Source: UBA1258 sp963643225 (GTDB taxonomy: Bacteria; Bacillota; Clostridia; Lachnospirales; Lachnospiraceae). Taken from it: 64,000 nt of DNA. Location of the stretch: assembly GCA_963643225.1 (NCBI GenBank), contig CAVIIX010000002.1, positions 77,267-141,266 on the forward strand. Direction: 5' to 3'. Positions within the stretch are counted from its first letter, which is position 1. Every line of letters begins with the position of its first letter. The position numbers and the translations under genes were made by a program. The notes under the pieces are model-generated. The model was not told where the DNA came from and ran no database searches. It saw nothing but the letters and a program-made list of their open reading frames with translations. Positions 52,246 to 60,966 of this stretch are shown here, piece after piece.

Positions 52246-53564
52246 TGTTCAAGACACTTAGAGATGCATTCAAAATCAAAGAAATCAGAACAAAGTTAGG
52301 ATACACACTTTTGATGATCTTCATCATCCGAATCGGCTGTCAGATGCCGGTTCCGGGTGTTGACAGAAACTTCTTCGCTGAATGGTTTGCCGCTCAGACA
52401 AGTGATGCATTCAACTTCTTAGATGCTTTTACAGGCGGTTCATTCCTTAATATGTCACTGCTTGCATTAAACATCACACCTTACATTACATCTTCAATTA
52501 TTATGCAGCTTCTTACAATTGCTATTCCTCAGCTTGAGGAAATGCAGAAAGAAGGCGGCGAAGGCAGAAAGAAAATTGCTTCTATCACAAGATACGTAAC
52601 AGTAGCTTTAGCATTAATCGAATCTGCAGCAATGACCATTTCCTTTGGTCGTTCAGGATATCTTGAAGAATACAATGCCTTGAACGTTATTACAGCAATT
52701 GCTGCTTTAACAGCAGGCTCAGCATTTGTAATGTGGATTGGCGAAAGAATTACAGAGAATGGTATCGGCAACGGTATTTCAATTATCCTTTTAGTAAACA
52801 TCATCGCCAGAATTCCCGAAGATATGACAAGCTTATTTAATCAGTTTGTATTTGTAGAGGGTAAGCGTATTGCTCAGCAGGTACTTGCAGTAGTTATTAT
52901 TCTTGCTATTTTAGTATTAATGATTATGCTTGTAGTACTTCTTAACTCAGGCGTCAGAAAGATTCCTGTACAGTATGCTCGTCGTTCACAGGGCTCAAAG
53001 ATGGGTGGAGGAACAGCTTCCAACATCCCGATCAGAATCAACACCGCAGGTGTTATCCCGATCATCTTTGCTTCATCCCTGTTACAGACACCCGGTATCA
53101 TTTCTTCACTCTGCGGCTATTCAGGCACAGGCATATGGAATGAAATTCTTAAGGGCTTAAGCTCCAAATACTGGGTAAATAAGGCATACCCGATTTACTC
53201 AATCGGCTTACTTGTTTATTGTATCCTTGTTGTATTATTTGCATACTTCTATACGTCCATTACTTTTAATCCTATAGAGCTTGCAGATAACCTTAAGAAG
53301 TCAAACGGCTTTATTCCCGGCATCAGACCCGGTAAGCCCACCAGTGACTATATTACAAACATCTTAAATGCCATCATCTTTATTGGTGCAATCGGTCTTA
53401 TGATCATCGGTATTTTGCCTTACATCTTCTACGGTGTATTCAATGCATCAGTAACCTTCCTTGGCACCAGCCTTATCATCGTAGTTTCAGTTGTCATTGA
53501 AACTCTTACAAAGGTTGAAAGCATGATGCTTGTAAGAAACTACAAGGGATTCTTGAATCAGTAA
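52245..53564 (+). CDS. secY: protein translocase subunit SecY
   Basis: 439 residues, ten membrane spans; the protein-conducting channel. GCQMPVPGVDRNFFAE near 27-42, the plug/half-channel region GGSFLNMSLLALNITPYITS, ITENGIGNGISIIL and the cytosolic QYARRSQGSKMGGG loop are all present. Translationally coupled to rplO. Confidence 0.97.
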   Translation: MFKTLRDAFKIKEIRTKLGYTLLMIFIIRIGCQMPVPGVDRNFFAEWFAAQTSDAFNFLDAFTGGSFLNMSLLALNITPYITSSIIMQLLTIAIPQLEEMQKEGGEGRKKIASITRYVTVALALIESAAMTISFGRSGYLEEYNALNVITAIAALTAGSAFVMWIGERITENGIGNGISIILLVNIIARIPEDMTSLFNQFVFVEGKRIAQQVLAVVIILAILVLMIMLVVLLNSGVRKIPVQYARRSQGSKMGGGTASNIPIRINTAGVIPIIFASSLLQTPGIISSLCGYSGTGIWNEILKGLSSKYWVNKAYPIYSIGLLVYCILVVLFAYFYTSITFNPIELADNLKKSNGFIPGIRPGKPTSDYITNILNAIIFIGAIGLMIIGILPYIFYGVFNASVTFLGTSLIIVVSVVIETLTKVESMMLVRNYKGFLNQ

Positions 53565-53582
53565 AAGAAATGCATATACAGT

Positions 53583-53609
53583 TCGGAGTGGGTAATTTGC
53601 TCACTCCGA
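53583..53609 (+). promoter_or_regulatory. hairpin between secY and adk
   Basis: TCGGAGTG and CACTCCGA (8 bp, 11-base loop). No T-run follows, so it is not a classic terminator; perhaps a processing or stability element. Confidence 0.5.
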
Positions 53610-53638
53610 CCTTGTGCGTTTATGAAATCGAAATTAAT

Positions 53639-53667
53639 TTGCTTAAAGGCAATAAAATAAATATATA
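53639..53667 (+). promoter_or_regulatory. sigma-A promoter of adk
   Basis: TTGCTT, 17 bases, TATATA, in a 129-base gap after secY. Confidence 0.55.
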
Positions 53668-53693
53668 TTCTTTATTTTAAGGAGTAATTCAAA

Positions 53694-54335
53694 ATGAAAA
53701 TTATTATGTTAGGCGCTCCGGGCGCAGGAAAAGGCACTCAGGCCGAAATGATTTGTGAGAAGTATTCACTTCCTCATATTTCTACAGGAGATATCTTCCG
53801 TGCAAATATCAAGAATGGTACAGAGCTTGGTATGGAAGCTAAGAAATATATGGATCAGGGTTTACTTGTACCTGATGAATTAACAGTTAAGATTTTGCTT
53901 GACAGAGTTGCTAAGGATGACTGCAAGAACGGTTACGTACTTGATGGTTTTCCCCGCACCATTCCACAGGCAGAGGTTCTAGATAAGGCATTAACCGAAT
54001 TAAACGACAAGGTTGATTATGCAATTAACGTAGATGTTCCCGATGAAAACATCATTAATCGTATGTCAGGACGCAGAGCCTGTGTTACCTGCGGTGCTAC
54101 CTATCACGTTGTATACGCTCCCACAAAGACTGAAGGCGTATGTGACAAGTGCGGTGCAAATCTTATTTTAAGAGATGATGACAAGCCCGAGACAGTTAAG
54201 AATCGTCTTGATGTTTACCACAAGCAGACACAGCCCCTTATTGATTTCTATTCAAAGAAGGGCGTTCTTAAAGAGGTTGATGGCACAAAGAAGATGGATG
54301 AAGTGTTTGCTTCTATCGTTTCAATTCTTGGCTGA
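53694..54335 (+). CDS. adk: adenylate kinase
   Basis: 213 residues; converts AMP and ATP to two ADP. P-loop GAPGAGKGT at 7-15, NMP-binding HISTGDIFRANI, and DGFPRT near 84-89. The LID domain has four cysteines (130, 133, 150, 153), the zinc-binding form of Gram-positives. Located between secY and map as in most Firmicutes. Confidence 0.97.
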   Translation: MKIIMLGAPGAGKGTQAEMICEKYSLPHISTGDIFRANIKNGTELGMEAKKYMDQGLLVPDELTVKILLDRVAKDDCKNGYVLDGFPRTIPQAEVLDKALTELNDKVDYAINVDVPDENIINRMSGRRACVTCGATYHVVYAPTKTEGVCDKCGANLILRDDDKPETVKNRLDVYHKQTQPLIDFYSKKGVLKEVDGTKKMDEVFASIVSILG

Positions 54336-54355
54336 TCAAAGATTGGAGTTAAACT

Positions 54356-55117
54356 ATGTCAGTAACAATTAAGTCTCCCAGAGAAATCGAACTTATGAGA
54401 GAGTCCTGCAGAATCTTATCAGAGGTTCATGATGAGCTTAGTAAGATTATTGCTCCTGGTATTTCAACAAAGGATATTGATATTGAGGGCGAGCGCTTAA
54501 TCCGCAGTTACGGATGCACTCCCAACTTCCTTAATTATAACGGATACCCAGCTTCCATCTGCGTATCGGTTAACGATGAAGTGGTGCATGGTATACCTAA
54601 TAAAAAGCGTAAATTAAAGGAAGGCGACATTGTAAGCCTTGACTGTGGCCTTATCTATAAGGGATATCACTCAGACGCTGCAAGAACCTATGGCGTCGGT
54701 AAGGTAAGCCCCGAGGCACAGAAGCTTATGGATGTCACAAAACAGTCTTTCTTTGAAGGCATCAAATATGCAAAAGCCGGAAATCACCTACACGATATTT
54801 CAAATGCCATTGATGACTACGTATCAAAATTCGGTTACGGTATCGTAAGAGACCTTGTAGGTCACGGCATTGGCACAAGCCTTCATGAGGAGCCACAGAT
54901 TCCAAACTTCCGCCAGAAACGTCATGGCATAAGATTGGAGCCTGGTATGACACTTGCCGTTGAACCCATGATTGCAATGGGGGGCTGGGAAGTATGCTGG
55001 CTGGATGATGACTGGACCGTTGTAACAGAAGACGGTTCTTTAGCATCACATTATGAAAACACCATCCTCATTACAGAGGGTGAACCCGAAATTTTGACAC
55101 TTGGCAAACTTAATTAA
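54356..55117 (+). CDS. map: methionine aminopeptidase type I
   Basis: 253 residues; removes the initiator methionine. The metal ligands are visible in order: SLDCG (Asp), HSDAARTYGVG (Asp), GHGIG (His), VEPMI (Glu) and HYENTI (Glu). Located 20 bases after adk. Confidence 0.96.
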   Translation: MSVTIKSPREIELMRESCRILSEVHDELSKIIAPGISTKDIDIEGERLIRSYGCTPNFLNYNGYPASICVSVNDEVVHGIPNKKRKLKEGDIVSLDCGLIYKGYHSDAARTYGVGKVSPEAQKLMDVTKQSFFEGIKYAKAGNHLHDISNAIDDYVSKFGYGIVRDLVGHGIGTSLHEEPQIPNFRQKRHGIRLEPGMTLAVEPMIAMGGWEVCWLDDDWTVVTEDGSLASHYENTILITEGEPEILTLGKLN

Positions 55118-55134
55118 TAAATCGGAGGATTTAA

Positions 55135-55353
55135 ATGTCTAAACAGGATGTTATCGAAATCGAAGGAACAGTAGTTGAAAAGCTTCCCAACACCATGTTT
55201 CAGGTAGAACTTGAAAATGGTCACAAAGTGCTTGCACATATCAGTGGTAAATTAAGACAGAACTTTATCCGTATCTTACCCGGTGATAAAGTTACACTTG
55301 AATTATCACCCTACGACTTAACAAAAGGTCGTATCATCTGGAGAGATAAATAA
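55135..55353 (+). CDS. infA: translation initiation factor IF-1
   Basis: 72 residues, one S1-like OB domain: MSKQDVIEIEGTVVEKLPNT and LPGDKVTLELSPYDLTKGRI. A-site blocker during initiation. Starts 17 bases after map with CGGAGG. Confidence 0.97.
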   Translation: MSKQDVIEIEGTVVEKLPNTMFQVELENGHKVLAHISGKLRQNFIRILPGDKVTLELSPYDLTKGRIIWRDK

Positions 55354-55377
55354 TTTTAATTTTCTTTCTGTAAGTGG

Positions 55378-55406
55378 TTGCAATCGGGAAACCGTTGTGA
55401 TATAGT
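55378..55406 (+). promoter_or_regulatory. sigma-A promoter of rpmJ and the alpha operon
   Basis: TTGCAA, exactly 17 bases, TATAGT. The transcript then meets a nested hairpin: TGGTCT/AGACCA (55413-55418 with 55450-55455) enclosing GGCAT-TATT-ATGCC. Confidence 0.75.
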
Positions 55407-55481
55407 GATATTTGGTCTTTTTTGGAAATGGCATTATTATGCCCTTTCGAGACCACTCGGAAGAACTGAAAGGAGGACGTT

Positions 55482-55595
55482 ATGAAAGTAAGATCTTCTG
55501 TAAAACCTATTTGCGAAAAATGCAAAGTAATTAAGCGTAAGGGAAAGATCAGAATTATCTGTGAGAACCCAAAGCACAAGCAGAGACAGGGTTGA
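55482..55595 (+). CDS. rpmJ: 50S ribosomal protein L36 (zinc form)
   Basis: Thirty-seven residues: MKVRSSVKPICEKCKVIKRK, then GKIRIICENPKHKQRQG. The CxxC, C and H zinc ligands are all present. AAAGGAGG precedes the ATG. It lies between infA and rpsM as in other Firmicutes. Confidence 0.96.
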   Translation: MKVRSSVKPICEKCKVIKRKGKIRIICENPKHKQRQG

Positions 55596-55800
55596 TCCTT
55601 TTGAGGATTTAAAGTATATATACGTAGTTTGAGCCTACGATAATACTTTTGAAACCGCAAGAGTCCAATAAAACGGAGGACTCGTCCCTTGCCGGAAAAA
55701 TCGGGAGCCGTCCCGATCGGGTGGAAATTCCACCTCATTCAATTAGTTAGCATGCTTAGCATGCACCACGCGGAAATCCGCGAGAAAGATTTTGGAGGAA
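55596..55800 (+). promoter_or_regulatory. hairpin-rich leader before rpsM
   Basis: Six successive inverted repeats: AAAGTAT/ATACTTT with inner CGTAG/CTACG (55611-55649), GAGTCC/GGACTC (55661-55683), ATCGGGA-GCCG-TCCCGAT (55700-55717), GGTGG/CCACC (55720-55734), GCATGC-TTA-GCATGC (55750-55764) and CGCGG-AAAT-CCGCG (55769-55782). The last ends 10 bases before the GGAGGAA site. In E. coli, S4 represses the alpha operon at this position. Confidence 0.65.
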
Positions 55801-55806
55801 ACAAAA

Positions 55807-56175
55807 ATGGCTCGTATCGCAGGTATTGACTTACCTAGAGAAAAACGTGTCGAAATCGGTTTGACCTACATCTACGGTATCGGTAGAACATCTTCAAACA
55901 AGATTTTGGCAGCTGCAAAGGTTAACCCTGACACACGTGTTAGAGATTTAACTGATGATGAAGTAAAGAGAATTAGTGAAGAAATTGAAGCTAACTACAT
56001 GGTAGAAGGTGACCTTCGTCGTGAAGTTGCATTCAACATCAAGACTTTACAGGAAATCGGATGCTACAGAGGTATTCGTCATCGTAAAGGTCTTCCTGTT
56101 CGTGGTCAGAAGACAAAGACCAATGCTAGAACTCGTAAGGGTCCTAAGCGTACAGTAGCTAATAAGAAGAAATAA
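55807..56175 (+). CDS. rpsM: 30S ribosomal protein S13
   Basis: 122 residues: MARIAGIDLPREKRVEIGLT and RGIRHRKGLPVRGQKTKTNA. The start is the ATG after GGAGGAAACAAAA; an in-frame ATG five codons earlier overlaps that site. Confidence 0.97.
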   Translation: MARIAGIDLPREKRVEIGLTYIYGIGRTSSNKILAAAKVNPDTRVRDLTDDEVKRISEEIEANYMVEGDLRREVAFNIKTLQEIGCYRGIRHRKGLPVRGQKTKTNARTRKGPKRTVANKKK

Positions 56176-56212
56176 TTAACAGTAGATTAGGAAGAAAGTA
56201 GGTTAGTTTAAA

Positions 56213-56605
56213 ATGGCTAAAGTTGCAAAGAAAGTAACAAAAAAGCGCGTTAAGAAAAACGTTGAACGTGGACAGGCACATATCCAGGCATCTTTTAACA
56301 ACACAATCGTTACATTAACAGATGCTGAGGGTAACGCATTATCCTGGGCAAGTGCCGGTGGTCTTGGATTTAGAGGTTCAAAGAAATCTACTCCCTATGC
56401 TGCACAGATGGCCGCAGAGACAGCTACAAAGGCTGCATTACCTCACGGCTTAAAGTATGTTGACGTATTTGTAAAGGGTCCCGGCTCAGGCCGTGAAGCT
56501 GCAATTCGTGCACTTGCTGCTGCAGGTTTGGAGGTAGTTTCCATTAAGGATGTTACTCCTGTACCTCACAACGGATGCAGACCTCCTAAGCGTCGTCGCG
56601 TATAG
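56213..56605 (+). CDS. rpsK: 30S ribosomal protein S11
   Basis: 130 residues. NVERGQAHIQASFNNTIVTL and the C-terminal TPVPHNGCRPPKRRRV are canonical. The start lacks a strong Shine-Dalgarno (GAAAGTAGG some 12 bases away). Confidence 0.96.
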   Translation: MAKVAKKVTKKRVKKNVERGQAHIQASFNNTIVTLTDAEGNALSWASAGGLGFRGSKKSTPYAAQMAAETATKAALPHGLKYVDVFVKGPGSGREAAIRALAAAGLEVVSIKDVTPVPHNGCRPPKRRRV

Positions 56606-56692
56606 TTTAGTCTGGGCTTAAAGCCTGAAAGCAGTTGGAAGAAGACAGCCTAAAGGCTGCTGTAAACAATATTTTGAAAGGAAAATAAGAAA

Positions 56693-57286
56693 ATGGCAAT
56701 TAACAGAACTCCTGTATTAAAAAGATGCAGATCCTTAGACCTTGATCCTGTATATTTGGGATATGACAAGAAGTCTAACAGAACAAGCGCCAGAGCAGGC
56801 AAGAAGATGTCTGAATACGGCCTTCAGCTTCGCGAAAAGCAGAAAGCAAAATTTATCTATGGCGTACTTGAGAAGCCCTTCCGTAACTATTATGAGAAGG
56901 CTGATCGTATGAAGGGTATGACCGGTGAAAACCTTATGATCATGCTCGAAAGCAGACTTGATAACGTAGTATTCCGTATGGGCTTTGCTCGTACACGTAA
57001 GGAAGCAAGACAGGTTGTTGACCACAAGCACATTTTAGTAAACGGCAAGTGCATCAACATTCCTTCATACCTTATCAAGGCAGGCGATGTAATCGCATTA
57101 AGCGACAAGGCTAAAGAATTACAGCGTTACAAGGATATCCTTGAAGTAACAGGCGGCAGACTCGTTCCTGAATGGATCGATGTTGATCAGGATGCATTCA
57201 AGGGCACCGTTAAGAATCTTCCTACAAGAGAAATGATCGATGTACCTGTTAACGAAATGCTTATTGTCGAGTTATACTCCAAATAA
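56693..57286 (+). CDS. rpsD: 30S ribosomal protein S4
   Basis: 197 residues; 16S assembly initiator and the usual alpha-operon autoregulator. It is of the Clostridial type, starting MAINRTPVLKRCRSLDLDP. The S4 domain (MLESRLDNVVFRMGFARTRK) is near 84-103. The 87-base gap before it has a CAGCC-TAAA-GGCTG hairpin (56646-56659). Confidence 0.97.
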   Translation: MAINRTPVLKRCRSLDLDPVYLGYDKKSNRTSARAGKKMSEYGLQLREKQKAKFIYGVLEKPFRNYYEKADRMKGMTGENLMIMLESRLDNVVFRMGFARTRKEARQVVDHKHILVNGKCINIPSYLIKAGDVIALSDKAKELQRYKDILEVTGGRLVPEWIDVDQDAFKGTVKNLPTREMIDVPVNEMLIVELYSK

Positions 57287-57322
57287 TGTAATTTCACTTA
57301 AAACCAAAGGAGGGTATTTACT

Positions 57323-58291
57323 GTGTTTGAATTTGAAAGACCGAATGTGGAAGTTGTTGAAGTTTCCGAAGATAAGAAGTATGGCAAGTTTGTTGCAGAG
57401 CCCCTTGAGAGAGGCTATGGTATTACCCTTGGCAATTCTTTAAGAAGAATCATGCTCTCTTCATTACCCGGTGCTGCAGTAAGCCAGATTAAGATTGAAG
57501 GCGTACTTCATGAGTTTTCATCTATTCCCGGCGTAAAGGAAGATGTTACAGAAATTATCTTAAATGTAAAGAAACTGGCTATTAAGAATACAAGCGATTC
57601 TTTCGAGCCTAAGACAGCTTATATTGATTTCACTGGTGAAGGCGTTATCAAGGCTTCTGACATTCAGGCTGATTCTGACATTGAAATTTTAAATCCCGAT
57701 CTTGTAATCGCTACACTTTGCGGCGGCAAGGATGCTAAGTTCTACATGGAGCTTACCATCACAAAGGGCCGTGGCTATGTAAGCGCCGACAAGAATAAGA
57801 ACGATGATCTTCCTATCGGTGTAATTGCAATTGACTCTATCTACACACCCGTTGAGCGTGTAAATATGTCAGTTTCAAATACACGTGTTGGTCAGGTAAC
57901 TGACTTTGATAAGCTCACACTTGACGTTTATACAAACGGCACCCTTGCTCCCGAGGAGGCAGTAAGCCTTGCCGCCAAGGTATTAAGCGAGCACTTATCT
58001 CTCTTCATCGACCTCTCTGAAGCAGGTCAGAAGACAGACGTTATCACAAGCAAGGAAGACAGCTCAAAGGGAAAGCTTGCTGATGACATGAGCATTGACG
58101 AGTTAGAGCTTTCGGTTCGTTCATATAACTGCTTAAAGAGAGCAGGCATCAACACTGTTGGTGAGCTTGTTAACAAGACACCCGATGACATGATGAAGGT
58201 TAGAAACCTTGGTCGCAAGTCACTTGAAGAAGTATTGTTTAAGCTTAAGGAATTAGGCTTACAGCTTAACAATGCTGATGAGTTATTATAA
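57323..58291 (+). CDS. rpoA: DNA-directed RNA polymerase subunit alpha
   Basis: 322 residues. The N-terminal dimerisation domain contains PLERGYGITLGNSLRRIMLS. The C-terminal domain (from about 245) has LELSVRSYNCLKRAGINTVG and RNLGRKSLEEV, the UP-element and activator contact surface. GTG start with AAAGGAGGG. Confidence 0.97.
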   Translation: MFEFERPNVEVVEVSEDKKYGKFVAEPLERGYGITLGNSLRRIMLSSLPGAAVSQIKIEGVLHEFSSIPGVKEDVTEIILNVKKLAIKNTSDSFEPKTAYIDFTGEGVIKASDIQADSDIEILNPDLVIATLCGGKDAKFYMELTITKGRGYVSADKNKNDDLPIGVIAIDSIYTPVERVNMSVSNTRVGQVTDFDKLTLDVYTNGTLAPEEAVSLAAKVLSEHLSLFIDLSEAGQKTDVITSKEDSSKGKLADDMSIDELELSVRSYNCLKRAGINTVGELVNKTPDDMMKVRNLGRKSLEEVLFKLKELGLQLNNADELL

Positions 58292-58345
58292 TTAGCATTT
58301 AGTTGTGCGGTAAGACCGTAAGAGCACGCACGAAAGGAAATTAAA

Positions 58346-58828
58346 ATGGCAAAGTACAGAAAGTTAAGCAGAACATCTGCACAGAGAAAGGCACTCTTGA
58401 GAGGCCAGGTTACATCTTTAATTGCTAACGGCAAGATCGTTACTACCGAAGCTAAGGCTAAGGAAGTACAGAAGATCGCTGAAGGTCTTATTGCTTTAGC
58501 TGTTAAGGAAAAAGATAACTTTGAAACAGTTAAGGTTACAGCAAAGGTTGCTAAGAAGGATAAAGACGGCAAGCGTGTTAAAGAAGTAGTAGATGGTAAG
58601 AAGGTAACAGTTTACGAATCAGTTGAGAAGGAAATCAAGAAGGATATGCCTTCAAAGCTTCATGCACGTCGTCAGATGCTCAAGGTTCTCTACACAGACG
58701 AGACCAACAAGCTCTTCGATGAAATCGCTCCAAAATACGTAAATCGTAACGGCGGTTATACACGTATCGTTAAGATTGGCCAGCGTAAGGGCGATGCAGC
58801 TATGGAAGTTTTACTTGAATTAGTTTAA
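58346..58828 (+). CDS. rplQ: 50S ribosomal protein L17 with internal insertion
   Basis: 160 residues against about 120-127 in Bacillus and E. coli. The N-terminal core (KLSRTSAQRKALLRGQVTSL) and C-terminal core (RNGGYTRIVKIGQRKGDAAM) are normal. Residues about 60-104 are an extra lysine-rich, charged segment (for example KKDKDGKRVKEVVDGKK) placed between helices of the core fold. The reading frame is uninterrupted, so this is a real insertion. Last gene of the alpha operon. Confidence 0.95.
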   Translation: MAKYRKLSRTSAQRKALLRGQVTSLIANGKIVTTEAKAKEVQKIAEGLIALAVKEKDNFETVKVTAKVAKKDKDGKRVKEVVDGKKVTVYESVEKEIKKDMPSKLHARRQMLKVLYTDETNKLFDEIAPKYVNRNGGYTRIVKIGQRKGDAAMEVLLELV

Positions 58829-58840
58829 TAGGTAAAGTGA

Positions 58841-58874
58841 AAAATCCCGTACCGGTTAAGGTACGGGATTTTTT
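58841..58874 (+). terminator. alpha-operon terminator
   Basis: A 13-bp perfect stem (AAAATCCCGTACC with GGTACGGGATTTT), 6-base loop, then T-run; effective in both directions. Confidence 0.92.
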
Positions 58875-58978
58875 AAAGATTAAAGAGCACCCACTGTCTT
58901 TAGGCGACGGGTTTTATTAAACGAGGAGCAGGTTACAAGCCCTGAACAAAGTAAGGAACGAGCTGCTGCTTTTAGTAG

Positions 58979-59012
58979 AGCCATAGCGAAGTAGATTGCA
59001 AATATCATTGAC
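58979..59012 (+). repeat. 30-bp interspersed repeat, copy C
   Basis: AGCCATAGCGAAGTAGATTG then CAAATATCATTGA, between the alpha-operon terminator and the end of the small reverse-strand gene. The remaining bases of this 200-base gap show a weak second hairpin (ACCC/GGGT) near 58889-58912 and nothing else. Confidence 0.65.
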
Positions 59013-59030
59013 TATGCGGCAAAAGAAAAA

Positions 59031-59210
59031 TTATTTGCCGTTCTTTGCGGCATATTCAAGTAAGGTTTCGTTGCCGCTCATTACATGTGCGATTACTGCA
59101 CACACTATTATAATACAGATTATTTTAAGAAGGGGTTCTATAATAGTCTTTTGATAAGGCTTTAAGGCATCCCTTATTTTTTTGAAAAGAGCTTTTATCT
59201 TGAGTTTCAT
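59031..59210 (-). CDS. small single-span membrane protein, unknown
   Basis: 59 residues: a basic N-terminus (MKLKIKALFKKIRDALKPYQ), one hydrophobic span (about residues 25-43) and a short tail. AAGGAAA lies at good distance before the chosen ATG; an earlier in-frame ATG lies before that site. A possible promoter (TTGTAA, 17 bases, TTATAC on this strand) leaves almost no leader. Not recognised; divergent from the ECF genes. Confidence 0.6.
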   Translation of the reverse strand: MKLKIKALFKKIRDALKPYQKTIIEPLLKIICIIIVCAVIAHVMSGNETLLEYAAKNGK

Positions 59211-59281
59211 TGGATTTCCTTGTATAATAAACATTCGGGATTGATTACAATTATTCTATCATTATTTTTAGGAAGAAAAAA

Positions 59282-60133
59282 GTGGAAATAGTTAAAGCAG
59301 ACCATTTAACATTTGAATATATCAGGCGTGATGAAGAAGGAAACGTTGAAGGCATCACTACGGCTGTCAACAATGTTTCTTTTGAAGTAAAAAAGGGCGA
59401 ATTCGTGGCGATTTTAGGCCATAACGGCTCGGGAAAGTCAACCTTGGCAAAACACCTAAACGCAATCCTTTACCCTACGGAAGGGACGCTTTTAGTGGAC
59501 GGAAAGGACACCTTAAGGGACGAAAACCTATGGGATGTAAGAAGAACCGTCGGAATGGTATTTCAAAACCCTGATAACCAGATTATCGGACAGGTGGTGG
59601 AAGAGGACGTAGGCTTCGGCCCGGAAAATTTAGGCGTTCCAACAGACGAAATTTGGGAGAGAGTGACAGAAAGTCTTAAGACCGTCAATATGTATGAATT
59701 CAGAAAGAAATCCCCTAACAGACTTTCAGGAGGACAGAAACAGAGAGTTTCCATTGCAGGCGTCCTTGCCATGCATCCTAAATGTATCGTACTTGACGAG
59801 CCAACGGCAATGCTTGATCCTATCGGAAGAAAAGAGGTTATAAGAGCTGTAAGAGGCTTAAATGATGTAGAAAAGATTACGGTTATTTTAATTACCCACT
59901 ACATGGATGAAATAATTCATGCAGATAAGGTAATCGTCATGGATAAAGGTGCTATTGCCATGGCTGGTACACCCAGGGAAATATTTTCGCGTGTTGATGA
60001 ATTAAAGGCTTTAAGTCTTGATGTGCCGCAGGTCACAATGACGGCCCATTTACTTAAACAGCAGGGACTTAATATCCCTGACGGAATACTTACGGATGAA
60101 GAGCTTATTGAGGCTTTAAAGAAATGTCGATAA
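59282..60133 (+). CDS. ecfA1: ECF transporter ATPase EcfA1
   Basis: 283 residues, GTG start. One of two ATPases of the shared energy-coupling module that drives several vitamin- or metal-binding S subunits. Walker A GHNGSGKS at 46-53, the Q-loop FQNPDNQIIGQVVEEDVGFG, signature LSGGQKQR and Walker B CIVLDEPTAML. It overlaps ecfA2 by 10 bases. No S-component gene lies in this window. Confidence 0.95.
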   Translation: MEIVKADHLTFEYIRRDEEGNVEGITTAVNNVSFEVKKGEFVAILGHNGSGKSTLAKHLNAILYPTEGTLLVDGKDTLRDENLWDVRRTVGMVFQNPDNQIIGQVVEEDVGFGPENLGVPTDEIWERVTESLKTVNMYEFRKKSPNRLSGGQKQRVSIAGVLAMHPKCIVLDEPTAMLDPIGRKEVIRAVRGLNDVEKITVILITHYMDEIIHADKVIVMDKGAIAMAGTPREIFSRVDELKALSLDVPQVTMTAHLLKQQGLNIPDGILTDEELIEALKKCR

Positions 60134-60966
60134 TAATTAATCATTTATCTTATCTTTATAATCCTGGCACAGCCATGGAGGCTGTGGCATTAAAGGATGT
60201 TAACTTAAAAATTAATGACGGTGAATTTATAGGTTTAATCGGCCATACAGGCTCGGGTAAATCTACCCTTGTGCAGACCTTAAATGGCATATTAAAGCCT
60301 ACTGAAGGCGGAATATACGTGGACGGTCAGGACATATGGGATGATGGCTACGATTTAAAGGCATTGCGTGGTAATGTAGGCCTTGTATTTCAGTATCCGG
60401 AGCACCAGCTTTTTGAAACAAATGTGTTTCTTGACGTGTGCTTTGGCCCTAAAAATTTAGGTCTTCCAAAAAAGGAAGTTGGATTGCGTGCCTATACAGC
60501 CCTGAAAACAGTAGGTCTTGAGGATGAATATTTTTATCAGTCGCCATTTGATTTATCAGGGGGTCAGAAGCGGAGAGTAGCAATTGCAGGGGTTCTTGCA
60601 ATGAAGCCAAAGGTGCTTATCCTGGACGAGCCCACAGCTGGTCTTGATCCTAAGGGAAGAGATGAGCTTTTGAATAAGCTTTTATCGATAAAGAAGGAAT
60701 ACGGCTGCACCATTATTTTGGTATCTCATTCCATGGAAGATGTAGCTAAATATGCCGACAGAATCGTGGTAATGGATAAAGGAAGAGTTGCTTTTGACGA
60801 TACGCCCATAAACGTATTTAAGCATCAGGAAGAACTTAAGGAAATGGGCTTAAACGTGCCTCAGATTACAAAGACCATGTATGCGTTAAAGCAGGCAGGC
60901 TTTAACGTATCTACCGATATAATAACTGTTGAAGCTGCAGTAAAGGAAATTTTAAATGCTACGTGA
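60124..60966 (+). CDS. ecfA2: ECF transporter ATPase EcfA2
   Basis: 280 residues. Walker A GHTGSGKS near 38-45, FQYPEHQLFETNVFLDVCFG, signature LSGGQKRR and LILDEPTAGLDPKG. It forms the asymmetric ATPase pair with EcfA1 and overlaps ecfT by 11 bases. Confidence 0.95.
   Translation: MSIIINHLSYLYNPGTAMEAVALKDVNLKINDGEFIGLIGHTGSGKSTLVQTLNGILKPTEGGIYVDGQDIWDDGYDLKALRGNVGLVFQYPEHQLFETNVFLDVCFGPKNLGLPKKEVGLRAYTALKTVGLEDEYFYQSPFDLSGGQKRRVAIAGVLAMKPKVLILDEPTAGLDPKGRDELLNKLLSIKKEYGCTIILVSHSMEDVAKYADRIVVMDKGRVAFDDTPINVFKHQEELKEMGLNVPQITKTMYALKQAGFNVSTDIITVEAAVKEILNAT

Noticed and set aside
58027..58572. 181-codon reverse-strand frame over rpoA and rplQ
   Set aside because: Lies wholly opposite two certain essential genes across their junction, with no promoter or binding site; an artefact of codon bias.
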